Part shown: positions 13,672-41,260 of the stretch, piece by piece
How positions within the stretch are numbered: the first letter of the stretch is position 1
How the letters are laid out: the number at the start of each line of letters is the position of its first letter
Assembly: GCF_041260155.1 (NCBI RefSeq)
Contig: NW_027248279.1
Location: 1,453,764 to 1,517,763, forward strand
Source: Ptychodera flava
Lineage: Eukaryota; Hemichordata; Enteropneusta; Ptychoderidae
DNA length: 64,000 nucleotides
Reading direction: 5' to 3'
The notes under the pieces: generated by a model
The model's input: only the letters and a program-made list of their open reading frames with translations
The model's database searches: none
What the model was told of the DNA's origin: nothing
Position numbers and translations under genes: made by a program

Positions 13672-16600
13672 TCCTTCACTGTGTAAGTTGTTGATTTCAA
13701 ACCCACGCAGAAAACAAACGGCACAAGCGACGGGTGTCAGTAAACATTAATCATTGACCTTTTGAGTGCTGTAATTTTTCCCACCAAAATTTCAGTGCAA
13801 TATTTTACAAGTGTTTACGAAATTTTCTGTACAGTTTTTGATATTTTTAGACCAAATATGCATAAGTGTTCATTGGTTACCGTGTTTTATCAAAATTGCG
13901 GGAAAAATCTCAAACAAGATTTTCAAGATCTGAAAAAAAAATTGCAACTACATTCTATAAATGCAACACAAATCAACTTTGGCACTCAAAGGATTAAACT
14001 GAAGTGTGTGAAATAACCCTGAATAGTACAAAATATGACGTATTTCAACCAATCTAAAACGTTCCTTAATTCCTTAAGTCAAATTTTCACAAAGTAAGGG
14101 ACAAAAAAGAATATATTTTGTCGTAAAGCATCACTGTCACGGAGAATCTTCTTAATAATTATATTTAAATTGTGCAGATTGAAATTAATTTACAAACATA
14201 TTTTTCTTGTTTCCTTTGACCAGCAACGTGCTGCTCGTGGACGTAACTAGGAAACTTTTATTTGACCAGACGCTGAGCACACGTTTGATGTAGGGTTGTT
14301 TCGTCATTCAACTTTCTAAATTTCAATGCATGCCTGCCTTGTGTAGCCACTGAACCAAGCACACTTCTTACGAACACTGTCACCTTAAACACAAGGTACA
14401 ACAACATCGTCAACCGTTTGCTCTAAAAGTCAAAGTTCACCCCGTGCAATTCGGTCATGTTACATTTGTCACTTAACTGATACAAAGTAGTATTTAATCT
14501 TTCATTCAACAGACGGATGCCAAATGACAGGATGATTTACCTGGTGCCCGTTGCCCAATGAAGAACTGGGGAGTAAAAGAGCCTTGCTCAGGGGCACAAT
14601 CCATATACTGGAATCTCGAACCTACAATCCTGCGATAGTTAATCCATGATATTTTTCATGACATTTCCTGCCGGGGAAACATTGTGTTGTATGACCGGGA
14701 ATTCAGTGCTCAGGGTGTCAAATAATTTTGGTGTGTAAGCCTAAAACCCACTCGCATTTTTACATTTCGTTATTCGGTCGTCATCCTTGGTAGTTTGTGA
14801 AAACATTTTATGTCAATAAACTTAGTGGAAAACATTTTTTTTTTATTTAATTCCGCGAAGGGGTTGTTTCATGCTGCGACATAGCTGTGTTTTTTCGCAT
14901 TAGCAAACAAGAATCAACATCGTTCGACCTAAGGTGGTCTCGTAACTTATAGATTGTGTTTGATTTTTCACAAATCGTTTGTAGTAAATTACTACATTTG
15001 TAGTAAATTACCGTAATTGGTCAATAATAGTAACACTCTACAGGATGTGGTCGCTGTACGGCGATCAAACCTGAAACCTGTCGCCAATACACAACATTCT
15101 GTAACAACGGTGCGTGATTTTTCTGTATATACTCATCATCTCATTGCATCTAACTTTTTTATTCTTTACCCAATATGTCAAGCCGGTTTGTATTTTGTCT
15201 GCTTATGTAGAATGAACAATCTCTATCTTGATCTTTCGAATGACAACTCCAACGTTGTTGTACCCTTTAACAAGAGATTTTGCTTCTCTTTATTTCTATC
15301 TTCCCGGGGAATGACGGTAACTCATTTGAAAATTACATGACATTGTATGCTTACGCATGCAAAATACTATCGCTTAAAGTTTCCGAGCACTGCGGTTTTA
15401 TGAACAAGAAAGGCAGATATGAACATTGACTTATTGCTGTAGCTATAAATGTGTCATTCACAATCCAAGCCACCTACGCATTTGCCAGAGGTTTGAGTGC
15501 TTTGCTGCTATGGTGAACGGGTGGCGAAATACGCGGGTTTGGTTCCGCTTTTTTACTCAGTAAACAAGTCAGACGGTTGCAAATAGAATGCCTTCAATAA
15601 ACATATCATTTGGATTTTACTGAAGGAAAATTTATTGCATCGCCCTAGCACTCTGACGCAGCATGTATATTTTACGACACGACCATGGCGAGCAGAAAAA
15701 AAAAACAAACACGATTTCACAGTTTGCCCTGGAAATGAGAAGAATTAATTACTCATAATTCATTAAGTTATTTGACAAGTTGAATATTTGTTTTGGGTCA
15801 CAACAATCGTGTCACACCAGTCACTCACAGTTAGTTCATTACTAAATGTGGTACGCTATGCTTAATGTCTCTAAAATAGTGTGAACAACAACATCGATTA
15901 GTGCTTCATAATGTTAAGGAAAGTTTTTAACTTTGCAGGAGTGTCATCTTTTTTGTAAAAATAAATTGAGGGGAGTTAAAGAGAAGCGATCGTAAGGCAG
16001 TATGTGTTTTATCGCAAACAAAACGCTCATGCTCTTATTATTTCGTCGAAAGTTCATCAATAAGGAGTTCTCGATGGCTTTCATGGAGGTTAGTTTCTTC
16101 ATGAAAGAGTAGCAGCGTGTATAGTAGTTGACACCCCTTGTCTGCTCAAGTCATTCGTATTCGATGAGACCTTCGGTCTTTAAGTTCCTGTGCAGATAGA
16201 ATGCAAAATCTTGCTATGTCCCCCGTGGTACCAATGGCACCCTGAGAACCTTCCGCCATGAAAACTTGCACGTGTCATGCATATACTAACCGATATGGAC
16301 TTATTCATTTTCAATGCGCACGTGTTGACCTAGACTTGGTTCAAGTCTTTGATTTGTGAATGTTTGAGAGGGATGACTTGTGTTCTGTTTTATGTGAAAT
16401 GCCTGATAGGGGTAACCGCGATGGGTAGGGTGATGGTTATACATTTGAGTTTCTCCCGGAATCACAAATCCGGCATATTTTAGTTTAGGGATATTGTTTT
16501 TCGTTAACCAGTCAAGAAAAAACAATTTTGCAAGATTCTTTCCATGAAGTGAATTTTCTAGTCATTTGATGTGAATACTTACACATCTTATACCCAAAGG

Positions 16601-18614
16601 AAACAGGTTTAAGCCACCCCCTCAAGAAAAAAAAATTTCTGGTCCTTGACATTCATCAAAAGTGACGTGGTTTTTTTCCCCCTTTTTATTCTTAGCAATG
16701 CTGGTTTGGCACTATTGATGCAACAATTATTGTCTTTTATCACTGGCTGCATAATATTCCCGTTTCCTGGTTAGCGTTTTTGGACATGCAAACGAGGATA
16801 TCAAGGTTAGCTGTCCTGATTAGCATGTAACCCCCTCAAAAATGCCAGGACACGCAGGTTCTGAAATGATTTTCACGCGGTGACCAGAAACGGTATTTTG
16901 GCCTAATAGAAAACAATGACACTCGAAAGTTTAGTGACCTATTGACAACTCGTTTCATCCTCAGAGTTGTATGAAAATTTTGATAGTGATCATGACAACG
17001 ACCATGACGTTCTCAGCACGTTGAGACTGGACATACTGCAGCAGTGCTAAAACTAGACCATGGGCTTTCTGTAGAGAGGAGGCATATAGTCAATGATTGA
17101 GATACATTATGATCAAAATACAATGAAAATGCGTTTTCATTGGCTATCATTTCCTGTGCCTGTCATCCATCCATGCAAAGTTCCACCGAACGGTTGTCTT
17201 TGTATTTGACATAACAAATTCATAGCCTTGCCTTACCGTGTCCAACTGGATTTGACTGCAATTTAGCTCGTCCCAAAATGACGGACGGGACATGGCACGC
17301 CAAGTACTTGCTGAATTTTATGTCCCGGTCTTTGGTAGTCCGTGTGGGTTACCATTTAATGGATTTTGGTAGCCCCAAGGAAAAGTTGGTAGCCTGTTGA
17401 CGTGGGACTACCGCCCATTTCGAGCCCTGCCCGGGCTCTACAAATCAAATGCGCAAGGTCTACAAACAGTGGTCCCTGGATCGGTCAGCTAAGTATCATC
17501 CCGGCTGCCGCGGCTTAACTCAAGAACTGCATATTAAAAAAACTGGTTATCTCGAAAACAATATTGAATTGCTTCCATGTGTAGAAAAAAAGAGAATGAT
17601 GCCACAGTGGAAAGAAAAAAAATTGCTGCCATACCCATTTCCTCCAGCCCATCCCCTCAATAAATCAAATAGTTCTTCCCGAACGAGAAGGGATACACTA
17701 AGACTATTTTGTTTTGACGGGTGACAAAGTAATCGATAGCACAAAGATTTGCCACTTCCAGTTCTAATTGTTAAAAACGACATTGTTCAGTCTAATTCTT
17801 AAGATATACGACGCTTTTTGATACGTTCTCCGGGTTACTCATGGACTTCGCAATCGGGACTGGAGTGCTACTAAAGTGATTACACTTGTTAGTCTACATT
17901 ACAGGTCACATACAACCATGTGGTGGCGCTCTAAAACATATGATCTAACAGCTCGTTCTGCCAAGGTCTGTTTTCGGGAAGCATCTATCTGCCCGGGCAA
18001 GATGGATTGGCAAACGAAGATGTCGAGCGGTTTAATGCGTACGCATGCCTTCATCTAAATGAACTAATTCATGTATTGGTATGCAATTAAAAATTATAAT
18101 TTATGCTACCAGATTAATATACTGGATAACTAAAGGATGGAATGCGCCCCAAGGACAGATATTCGGACCTTTAAAGTTAAAAAATTCTGGTCCACGACTT
18201 TTGGGGATAAAGCCTTCAACGGTTTTTGTCAATCAAACATTTAATTCTCTCGATGAAGGACTTACCGGGGCTTGCAGCAATAGTTAACTCTAAGTAAATT
18301 TACTCCGCTATCAAATTTGCAAGGTGACCTCTGAGTGTGATTGGAAGGGCATTTAGCAGGCAATCTTATATTCATTACCTAATCTCTAGCTTGTTAGTCC
18401 CCACTGATATCGTCCGGGGGACTTAGAGGTTTGGTCATATCCGTGCGTCACGTCCAGTCACATAAATTTCTCAGGTAAGAAGCCCGGAGCGATTTCATTC
18501 TAACTCGGTACAAGGATTACATATGCACGTCGACTTTTATGATCCGATCCAATATGGCCTTTGACGGCTATTTTATTAATGGAGCGGGGAATATGTCTGT
18601 TGCTATAGCGACTG
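13672..18614. other. Intergenic, no convincing gene
   Basis: Frames are short and carry no recognised domain apart from the helicase-like scrap at about 17.55-17.78 kb. No polycystin channel exons were found here on the minus strand, although this is where the 3' part of the neighbouring gene would be expected. Confidence 0.4.
17547..17783 (-). pseudogene. Possible RecQ-like helicase fragment (Walker A)
   Basis: A 78-residue open frame contains TGSGKSLCYRLL, which resembles the Walker A motif of RecQ-family helicases (PTGxGKSLCYQLP), followed about 20 residues later by VSLLV, loosely like the VSPLxALM motif Ia. No other helicase motifs follow. It may be a fragment of a helicase gene carried by a transposon, or a chance match. 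Confidence 0.25.
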
Positions 18615-19725
18615 CACTATATTCGATCAAACTTAGTAAGCTGGGGTTGAAGGATGTTTGTCACACTGAGGTTTGATAGCACATAATGACGTATGCTAGT
18701 TTTTTCGTCGATTGAGTTCTTATTGGTACATGTGATGGAGTTTGTAATTAGGGTGATAAGTTTAGAAATACCGCAGCGAAATTGATTAAACTTGGTACAG
18801 ACGTCTAGCACACAGTCTCATAATAGTGTACAAAGACACTTAGAAGTGTCATGCGAATTAATGGCTACCTTTTATATTTAATGAACTTTTAGTGAGCTAT
18901 CTCCAGAAATACTGCATCAAAGTTGACGAAACATGGTACATATGTTGTAATACTAAGGTACAGTTTTACTATACTTTGTGAAGACATTCAGCAGTATAGT
19001 GTCAATTAATTGCCAATTTGCATATTTGATGAACTTTCATTATAAGTGTGATATGTCTAACAAATGCTGCATCCGATTTGATGAAACGTGTCAGAGATGT
19101 TGATTACACAGTAGTGTTATGGCATGCATATATACGTACTACTTTCATGTCAGTTAACTGCTTGTTTGCATATTTAATGACAGTTTAAGAAAAGGTTCAT
19201 CACATTTTATGCAACTTGGTACAATTATTGAGCTTACATTTCTTGAACAATTGAATAAAGACGTTTATGAGTGTCATGCACATTCATTTCATATTTTCAT
19301 TTGCATGAATTTGCCTGATCAGTAGGCTATGTCCAGAAATACGCCATCAAATTTGATGAAACACGGTACAGATGGTGATCTCTCAGTATTGTAATACTAA
19401 GTGAATACATTAAGCAGTGTCATATCAATTAATTGCTAATTTGCATATTGAATTCAATTAAGTAATATGTCTATAAGTAAGAAAAGGTTGACGAAATTTC
19501 ATATAACTTGGTACAGATGTTGAGCTCACATTGTTTAACATTGAATAAAGACGTTTATCTGTGTCATGCGAATTAATTTTTAGTTCACATATTTATTGAA
19601 CTTTACTAATTAGAGAGACGTGTCCAAAAATACTGCATCAAAGACGATAAAACCTGGTACAGATGTTGAGGTCACAGTGCTGAAATAAAGTTTATAAACA
19701 CTAAACGGTATCAATTATGAAATAC
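18615..19725. repeat. Diverged tandem array, ~145-bp unit, about 7 copies
   Basis: Units share tactgcatcaaa, gaaacatggtacagatgt, gtcatgcgaattaat and catatttaatgaactt, in that order. The 'ggtacagatgt' block recurs at about 18770, 18909, 19062, 19197, 19339, 19483 and 19631, a spacing of 135-153 bp. Copies differ by an estimated 20-30 percent, so the array is old. Non-coding. Confidence 0.75.
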
Positions 19726-20353
19726 TGTACAGGTCATAACATGTAAGTGTTATAATAGAATAAACATATGTTTGGAAACATCATGTCGATCAATTCCACC
19801 ATGGAAATCTTTTTTAATCGTGGACCAAATTAATGCACAGGACTATATCCTCTTTAAGGAACTGCAATCAAAGTACCCAAAATTGAGGACTGTGTCATCA
19901 ACGATGACTTTTTATAGAAGTTTCGTTCAAGAAAACGGCACCAAACGTGAAAAACCATTCGTAAAATACACAACCGTACTTGATGATTCTAGGCGACGAC
20001 TAATTTGTAAGAAGGGAAAATCTGAAAGACACACATGACATTTCGTTTGGCTAAATTAATATTCATTTTGTAAAATCCAAAAAGGATAGTATAATATCAT
20101 GAAACTACTACTTATGTTCAGAAGCTGTCTAATATGAACCTTTTTATTTAGCCCTCGTCCTTAGCCTTTTTACTGGCAAATAACGACGTAACTGATGAAT
20201 AAAAAGGCTACGCCGTAGAAAACTACAACACTTAGACACACTTGTGTTAGCCAAGCACAGAAAACTGATACATATGAACTTGGAACGATAAAAGAGCTTA
20301 GACATTGTCCAGAGCAATTACAAATGCCTATTAAGTCCACCCTCCTCAGAGTT
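19726..20353. other. Likely 3' flank of the polycystin-like gene
   Basis: On the minus strand the last recognised exon reaches a stop at about 20354. An AATAAA lies at about 20145, which could be its poly(A) signal. A plus-strand frame at 19772-20038 has no recognised domain. Confidence 0.3.
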
Positions 20354-34929
<14,576 letters not shown>

Positions 34930-36949
34930 CTGGAATGTTTGCAAAATTCCATGATCAGAAGATCACAACCACTTAAAGGAAGCTAAGATTGCAATCTATG
35001 CATATAGGTTTGAGCAACATGGAGCCATCGCCTTTTAATGTTGACATTAAGATCACATGAAGACAACTTGGTTAAATTTGGGATGATAGTTTATGTACCA
35101 TTGGGTGATTTCATCTTCACTCTAGACATCTGAATTGTCTTCGTAATCGTTATTTGATTGACACTTTCATCGCCCAATCACTGGAATTCTGCTGGAAGAG
35201 CACTGTCTTGTCACGAATAACGCATTGTGGCATTGTAACCAGAAGAAGACGCATTCAATTATGGACTAGTGTTAGCGACATGCAACCTATAGAACACTAC
35301 CTCATGTTTTATTACTCATGTTTCCTTCCCCAGGGCTGCGAAGATATAGTGAACAAAGCCCAAAGAATTTCAACAACACTTTTATAAAAAATGAAATTCT
35401 TGCTTTATGTGCCTATATTGCGCAGGAATGTGTCTTTGGGTCAATCTAGATATACACCAAAACTTGTCAATGCACTGTACAGTTTTTTCTAACATGAAAA
35501 AATGAGCTGGTGTGAGTTTAAAAATGGACACATTCGTTAGAGGGCAGGCCTTTCTGTTATTGCATTACCTTTTAATCTTGACATCATGAATGCCCCCTCG
35601 ATGATAGTTTCTCAAATCGATATCAAAGAGAATTAGCTGAATCATCAACGATATTATCTGCCACCCCTTTCCAACTGCTGTACGGCAAAGACTTTAAATA
35701 GGCTTAATAAATCCGAATGCGGGCAACATTTTTTTCTGCTGTAGGCAAGTTTTCACTGTGCTGTCCGCAGCACAGCTACCAACCTTGATACTTTGTCAAA
35801 TGTAAAAATATTATCAACAAGTACAACTTTTCTCCATTTGACGAAAGTGAATTCCTGGTAATATCCCATAAACGCATACATCTGGAGAAAAATCATTTTA
35901 TAATACTTTTTATATTTAGTTGTCTGTTGTTCAATCACTCGTTCAGTATCCTGTCAACCTTGTTTCGATATAAGATATATTTATATGGTGATAATATTAC
36001 CCTTCGTACCCCAACTTCTCATTTCATTCACAAGCTAACTATACAGTAAGCGATACCAGAAATATGGTTTGTCTCAAAGTTGTATCCATTCATTATAGGA
36101 ATATCATATCATCATGAATGTCAGCAAGGGGATATCATATTGAATGGAAAATTGAAAAGATTATATTAGACAAAATAGAAAAGAATTGAAGAGAAAATAT
36201 TCAAGTCAAATGCTGACAAAATGAAGAAATATAAACCTGAGAAATCTGCAAACTGATTAATACAATATAGATATGCAAAACAGTCGTTTGTAGTCCTATT
36301 CAGCCTTTGATTTCTGAATTTTTACTGATACAAAGACAGACAGGCAAACAGACAGACAAACGGACAGATAAACGGACACACAATGCAATTGCTTTGTTAA
36401 ATCAGGTCATTCGCTTGTCATCCATACGTTTATTTCATAAACAAAAAAACACAGAACTTTATACTCTTGTTGCTATTTTCTTTGTGTTCTGTTTCATGTA
36501 TCTGAATTTTTTTCCCGCCGGCTGAAAAGGAGTCGGTTAAACATTTGAAATAGTAATGAAGTGCCCCTTATGTGCAGATCATGTGTTGCTCCGAAGTCCA
36601 TTCAGAATATTTTAAATGCCGAATTATAGTTAAAGGATTTCAAACTTTGTTGCCACCTTCGTATGGCGTTAATTGCATTTATATTGGAGCTCTATATGGA
36701 TATTCTATATTGATATGAACAGATTTAGACCAAAAAATACCAACAGATAAATAATCTAAACGTTTGACGATATGCGTACCATCAGAAAGATCACTGAATG
36801 ATAGATTCAAAAATATGAATTTGTTGCGGAGTAGTGCTTGGTATATTTCGAAGATATGAGAGTCCTCACTGTATCACCACTGTGCCCAAGATAGGGAAAG
36901 AGAGTTGTGTAAAATGTGCTACAACCATTGAAGTGGGAAAAACCGAAAT
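34930..36949. other. Intergenic, 5' side of the polycystin-like gene
   Basis: This should include the promoter and 5' leader of the polycystin-like gene. I could not identify a convincing TATA box. Frames are short and unrecognised. A few GACAGACA-type repeats occur at about 36330-36375. Confidence 0.4.
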
Positions 36950-37121
36950 ATATCAATTTGTCACCGGTATCTTGGAAGGAAGGAACGATAAAACGTCATA
37001 AAATTTGCTCGCTGGCACGAAAGGCAAAAACGCAAGCTTAGAATTACTAATTCTTGAAAGGGGAGAAATGAAGAGTGATACATTTTCGTCACCATTCTTT
37101 GAACGGGGGAAATGGAGGGTA
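36950..37121. repeat. Diverged minisatellite, left part
   Basis: Loose ~40-bp units share strings such as cttgaaaggggagaaatgaag and accattctttgaacgggggaaatgg. The same family continues after 41043 (cattactggaaaggaaaaacgaagggta; cattacttgaaagggagaattgacg), so the array was split by the 3.9-kb foldback element. The block ends in AGGGTA, the proposed target-site duplication. Confidence 0.55.
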
Positions 37122-37741
37122 TGTGCTGCGGCATTTTGTAATACTGACGTGTTTTGTAATAACTTACGCAAAATGTAATAAGGGGTATCAGCATTTTGTA
37201 ATAACTGACGCATTTTGTAATAACGTCTGCAGTATTTTGTAATAAACCAGTCTACGCGTTTTGTAACAAGGGTATCAGCATTTTGTAATAAAAAATTGTC
37301 TACGCAAAATGTAACAAGGGTATCAGCATTTTGTAATAATTCGCACTTTGTAATAACAGTTAACGCATTTTGTAATAATTTAAAAAAATTTCCCAGTTTT
37401 AAAGTATTATCAGATATTTTATTGACTTTGAAATGGTATTACAAAGTGTGTGTTTACTTGTTAAGTAAGTACAAAAATTGATCACTCCCTGACTTCCATT
37501 TCAAGTTAGAAAGACTTAATTTTAGATAGCTGTCAATCAGTATTTTTACCAACTGATCATCTGAGGCAGGTAGCTACTAGATTTTGACTAGTTTATTATC
37601 ATATATTTGAGAGAATCATTTGTATACACAGTCAGTTGATTTATTAAATAGAGGATAACGACATTCTTTCTGATGTATTGCAGACAACCAGCAATCAACA
37701 GGTAGATACTCCGATAAAATAAAATATAATAACATAATATG

Positions 37742-37870
37742 AGGTTATTACGAAAATACCGCAAAGGATGCACGAGGACATTGGCGCAGCGTATCGCCCG
37801 ACGCGAAGCGGAGGGCGATGCGAGGCGCCAATGTCCGAGTGCATCCTTTGCGGTATTTTCGTAATAACCT
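37742..37870. repeat. Hairpin module A
   Basis: A 129-bp inverted repeat. The left arm, aggttattacgaaaatacc..., is matched by its reverse complement with about 90 percent identity around a short GC-rich loop (acgcgaagcggag). It lies inside the foldback element. Confidence 0.8.
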
Positions 37871-38685
37871 TATTATTATACATCTTACATTCCTGATCGG
37901 GGCATCAAAATGTCGGAGTAGTGACCGTTTTCGTGCAATGTCAACAATTTTTCTTCCGATTTTATCGCGCCAGTGTGGAACGCTACCTCGGACGCGCTTC
38001 TGCAAGTTTTGGAGTGTGTGCACTACACAGAACAGTACAGAGCGCGCGCGAGACTTGTTCTGGCACTCGTCCAAGGGGTCCCTTGAAACCGTTCTACAGT
38101 GAACGCGCAGATACAGCCGCAGGGAATGGGGCGCCTTGAAACCGTGCCGTACGGAACGGGCGCGAGTTCCGTACGGCTTTTTTAGCGCACGCTAAATTCT
38201 ATTGTTCTCGATGGTAGATGTATAATAAAATAAATTATATACATCTGCCTTCGCAAACAATAGAATCGAGCTTCCGTAAAAACGGGCACGTAACGGGCAT
38301 GCAATAACCCCTTTACTTTCAAATTTGATGATAAACATTGCATCATTGAATGGCTCCATACTGAAACTCCATACTGTACTTTGAACATAACTTCTGATAA
38401 AAGAAACAGAAGTAAATGTATTACGACTGTTTGAAGGTGAAAAATATTATGAGGTAATAACGAAAGTTCACCAAGACGGCACTGTACAAATATGGCACGA
38501 CATCGCTGCTCGGCTCGTACATCGAATGTTGGATGAGCGCGCGATGTAAACAAAGATGGCGCTTACCCTTAACCCGCTCGCAGTTAAGAAAGCGATGCAG
38601 AATATGCCTCTAAAGTGTATGAAATAATGCATCGGAAACGACGGGTGCATATATTCTTGGTAAAAAAAGTAGATGTATGATAATA

Positions 38686-38820
38686 ATTATTACGAAAATA
38701 CCGCAAAGTAAGCACCAAGACATTAGTGCAACGCATCGCCCGACGCGCTAAACGCGCGCTAATGACTACATGTAGGCCTATGTGTCGTTATACATTCTTT
38801 GCGTTATTTTCGTAATAACC
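38686..38820. repeat. Hairpin module B
   Basis: A second hairpin with the same arm start (attattacgaaaataccgc) and end (ttattttcgtaataacc) as module A but more diverged in the centre. Flanking strings ttattattatacatctta (after A) and its inverse (before B) extend the symmetry, so A and B look like the two ends of a ~1.08-kb element nested in the larger one. The unit between has no recognised gene. Confidence 0.65.
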
Positions 38821-38844
38821 TTAACTATACTGAAGTACTCTAAA

Positions 38845-39067
38845 GTAAACAAAACTAAAACTAAACTAAACTAAACTAAACTAAACTAAACTAAACTAAA
38901 CTAAACTAAACTAAACTAAACTAAATAGTCAGAATAATCTGATGTTTTAGTGATTTGACTTCTTTAGCTACTAAAGCGGAAGTATATCTGACCTGTTGAG
39001 TATGTATGTATGTATGTATGTATGTATGTATGTATGTATGTATGTATGTATGTATGTATGTATGTAT
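38845..39067. repeat. (AAACT)n and (TATG)n microsatellites
   Basis: An AAACT pentanucleotide tract at about 38845-38926 and a TATG tract at about 38999-39067, separated by ~70 bp. Confidence 0.95.
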
Positions 39068-39149
39068 GCATCTATGTGGGTAGGGAGTTGACATTCGTAC
39101 CATCTAGCATGACGACTGTCCCCCATACCATTATCTTTTTGGAATCACC

Positions 39150-39980
39150 ATAAAATATTTGTCCCAAAAATATTCAAATTATGGTCACGTGACCTCACTA
39201 AGTATTCAAAAGGGCCGCCAATATATAAAGTATTGTATTTTTGAACATATTTCTTTATTTTCTCATTAATTCATCATTTTCATCACTAAACCTGTTTTCT
39301 ATCACGTCAGCATGGACTGAAATGGAATTGTGACAAAATTTTTGAAAAAACACTGATATTTTGTATCATTTTGACCTACTACGTGTAATGTAAATAAAGG
39401 CTCTGTATAAGTGTTAGGTCGGTCAAAGCATAATGTAACATAACATCCAGCACCTAATATTATGAAATATTTACCACAGTAAGTATGTATATTTTGAACG
39501 ACAATAACACACCTGTTCCAAAAATATACTAATACTGGTCATGTGACCTAATTAGGTATTAAAAATTGCCGCCAGCAATATACATTTATCATTATTTTTA
39601 CATGTTTTCCAATTTTCCAGTAAAATGTAATAGATATTGTATCATATCCCAATGCTAAATCACATTTTATAGTCCCATGACCATGGACTTTGATGTAAAC
39701 TTTATATATTATGATAAACTTTACACAGATTTGATAAAACTTACACAGGTTTTCTTATCTTCACTCATAAGTGAAGAATTACACACAGCGCCCTGAATAG
39801 GGGTCAAACAGGTCAAGGTATCCTATTTTATAACATCTGACTATTGAATTTATCAAACTTTGTCCACAATTACAAGATATTTTTGGAATTGTAGTATTAC
39901 AATTGCCCCCAAAATATGCAAATACCGGTCACATGACCTCAGTAAATATTCAAAATGGCCACCAGTATTCTAAATTTACA
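39150..39980. repeat. ~370-bp diverged tandem repeat, three units
   Basis: The block 'ccaaaaatat...tggtca(c/t)gtgacct...ccgccaat' recurs at about 39160, 39517 and 39906, spacings of ~357 and ~389 bp. The flanking sequence (aatgtaacat, tcacttttgaacatat-like) also partly repeats. Non-coding and diverged; it lies within the foldback element. Confidence 0.6.
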
Positions 39981-41042
39981 ATGATTTTCACATATTGCTT
40001 CTCTCTATGACCACATTCTAAAGAATTTATCAATTCCCATTTCTCAATTATGTCTAAATGTATATTAGATTCTGTTGTCTACAACTGATGGTTCCAAAAA
40101 AATGTTTGTAACATCATTTTTATGAACCAAATAAAAGCTTCGTTCAAATCACAGTGTACTCTAACATGACAATCATTGTGCAAAAATTTGATTATTCGAG
40201 TTTTGCAAACTTAATCCAATAGACATGCAAAAACATAAGAATACACAATTTTATTGTAACCCAAAAAAATATTTATTGTTTTTCTTTAGTAAAAAAAAAA
40301 AAAAAATAATGTAACAACGCCCTAAAGATCAGACCGAAACCCTCAAAATGTCATAAGGGAACCATTTCTGGATAAGGTTGGTTTTGTGGCATGTACATCA
40401 TTAGTATAATAAAATTAGCTCTTAGAACACAACACTGTCAATGTTGATGATGTCGCTGTCTTTTATAATATTCTGAGCTCTGCATGTCATCTCCAAGCCT
40501 TCCTCTTTTCATCCACCAACAGTAACATTGAAGAGAAATAAAATGCAGAAAGATCTGCAGTATATTGTCTTTTCAAAGTAGAGTATTGTATGTAAAACCT
40601 ACTTAAACTTTCTAAGTTTGTTTTCTCAATTATAATCGCATACAATACATCTCACTCTGTATTCAATTGCATTTTGACTGTCAACTCAGACCCCCTATAT
40701 GGCGTTAATATGATAACCTAGCACTGGTAGTGAGATATAATCTCGATATCATTATATGCTATTACATTTTTACGTATTCAGAAACCACAAAGCGTTTTGA
40801 AATACATAAAATATTAGCGGATGTTTATAATTATTACAAAATGCGTTAGCTAATGTAACAAAACGCGTTTTATTACAAAACGCTGATACCCTTATTACAA
40901 ATCGCGTAACAATATTTTATTACTAAATGCTGATACCCTTATTACAAAATGCGTAGACCATTTTATTACAAAATGCTGATACCCTTATTACATTTTGCGT
41001 AAGTTGTTACAAAATGCGTCATATTACAAAATGCCGCAGTAC

Positions 41043-41260
41043 AGGGTAACAACGATGAAAGAAATGAAGGGTAAAAGGCGTTGCCCTCATTACTGGAAAG
41101 GAAAAACGAAGGGTAGGACTTTGTTACCAGCATTACTTGAAAGGGAGAATTGACGTCATAAAATTAATCGGTCGGCATTTTAAGGGAGAAGTTAAGGCTC
41201 AAAATATTGTTGACATCATTTTTCGAAATTAGCGAGAATAAGGCAAATTATTTGTTTTCC
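41043..41260. repeat. Diverged minisatellite, right part
   Basis: Continuation of the ~40-bp repeat family seen at 36950-37121, beginning with the second AGGGTA. Confidence 0.5.

Larger units (their letters stand above)
37122..41042. mobile_element. 3.9-kb foldback element with ~260-bp tandem-repeat TIRs
   Basis: The left end starts tgtgctgcggcattttgtaa and the right end is the inverted copy, ending ttacaaaatgccgcagtac. Each terminal inverted repeat (37122-37385 and 40829-41042) is itself built from repeated modules of the type 'gcattttgtaataa' and 'gggtatcagcattttg'. AGGGTA occurs on both sides (37116-37121 and 41043-41048), a likely 6-bp target-site duplication; removing the element rejoins a minisatellite. 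No transposase was recognised. The interior holds two hairpin modules, AAACT and TATG microsatellites and a ~370-bp tandem repeat. It is non-autonomous; the superfamily is unknown. Confidence 0.7.

Noticed and set aside
18615-19725. CRISPR-like regular repeats
   Set aside because: The whole ~145-bp unit repeats with no unique spacers, and the DNA is clearly eukaryotic.
19772-20038. 88-codon plus-strand frame
   Set aside because: No recognisable domain and opposite to the local gene; could not be supported.
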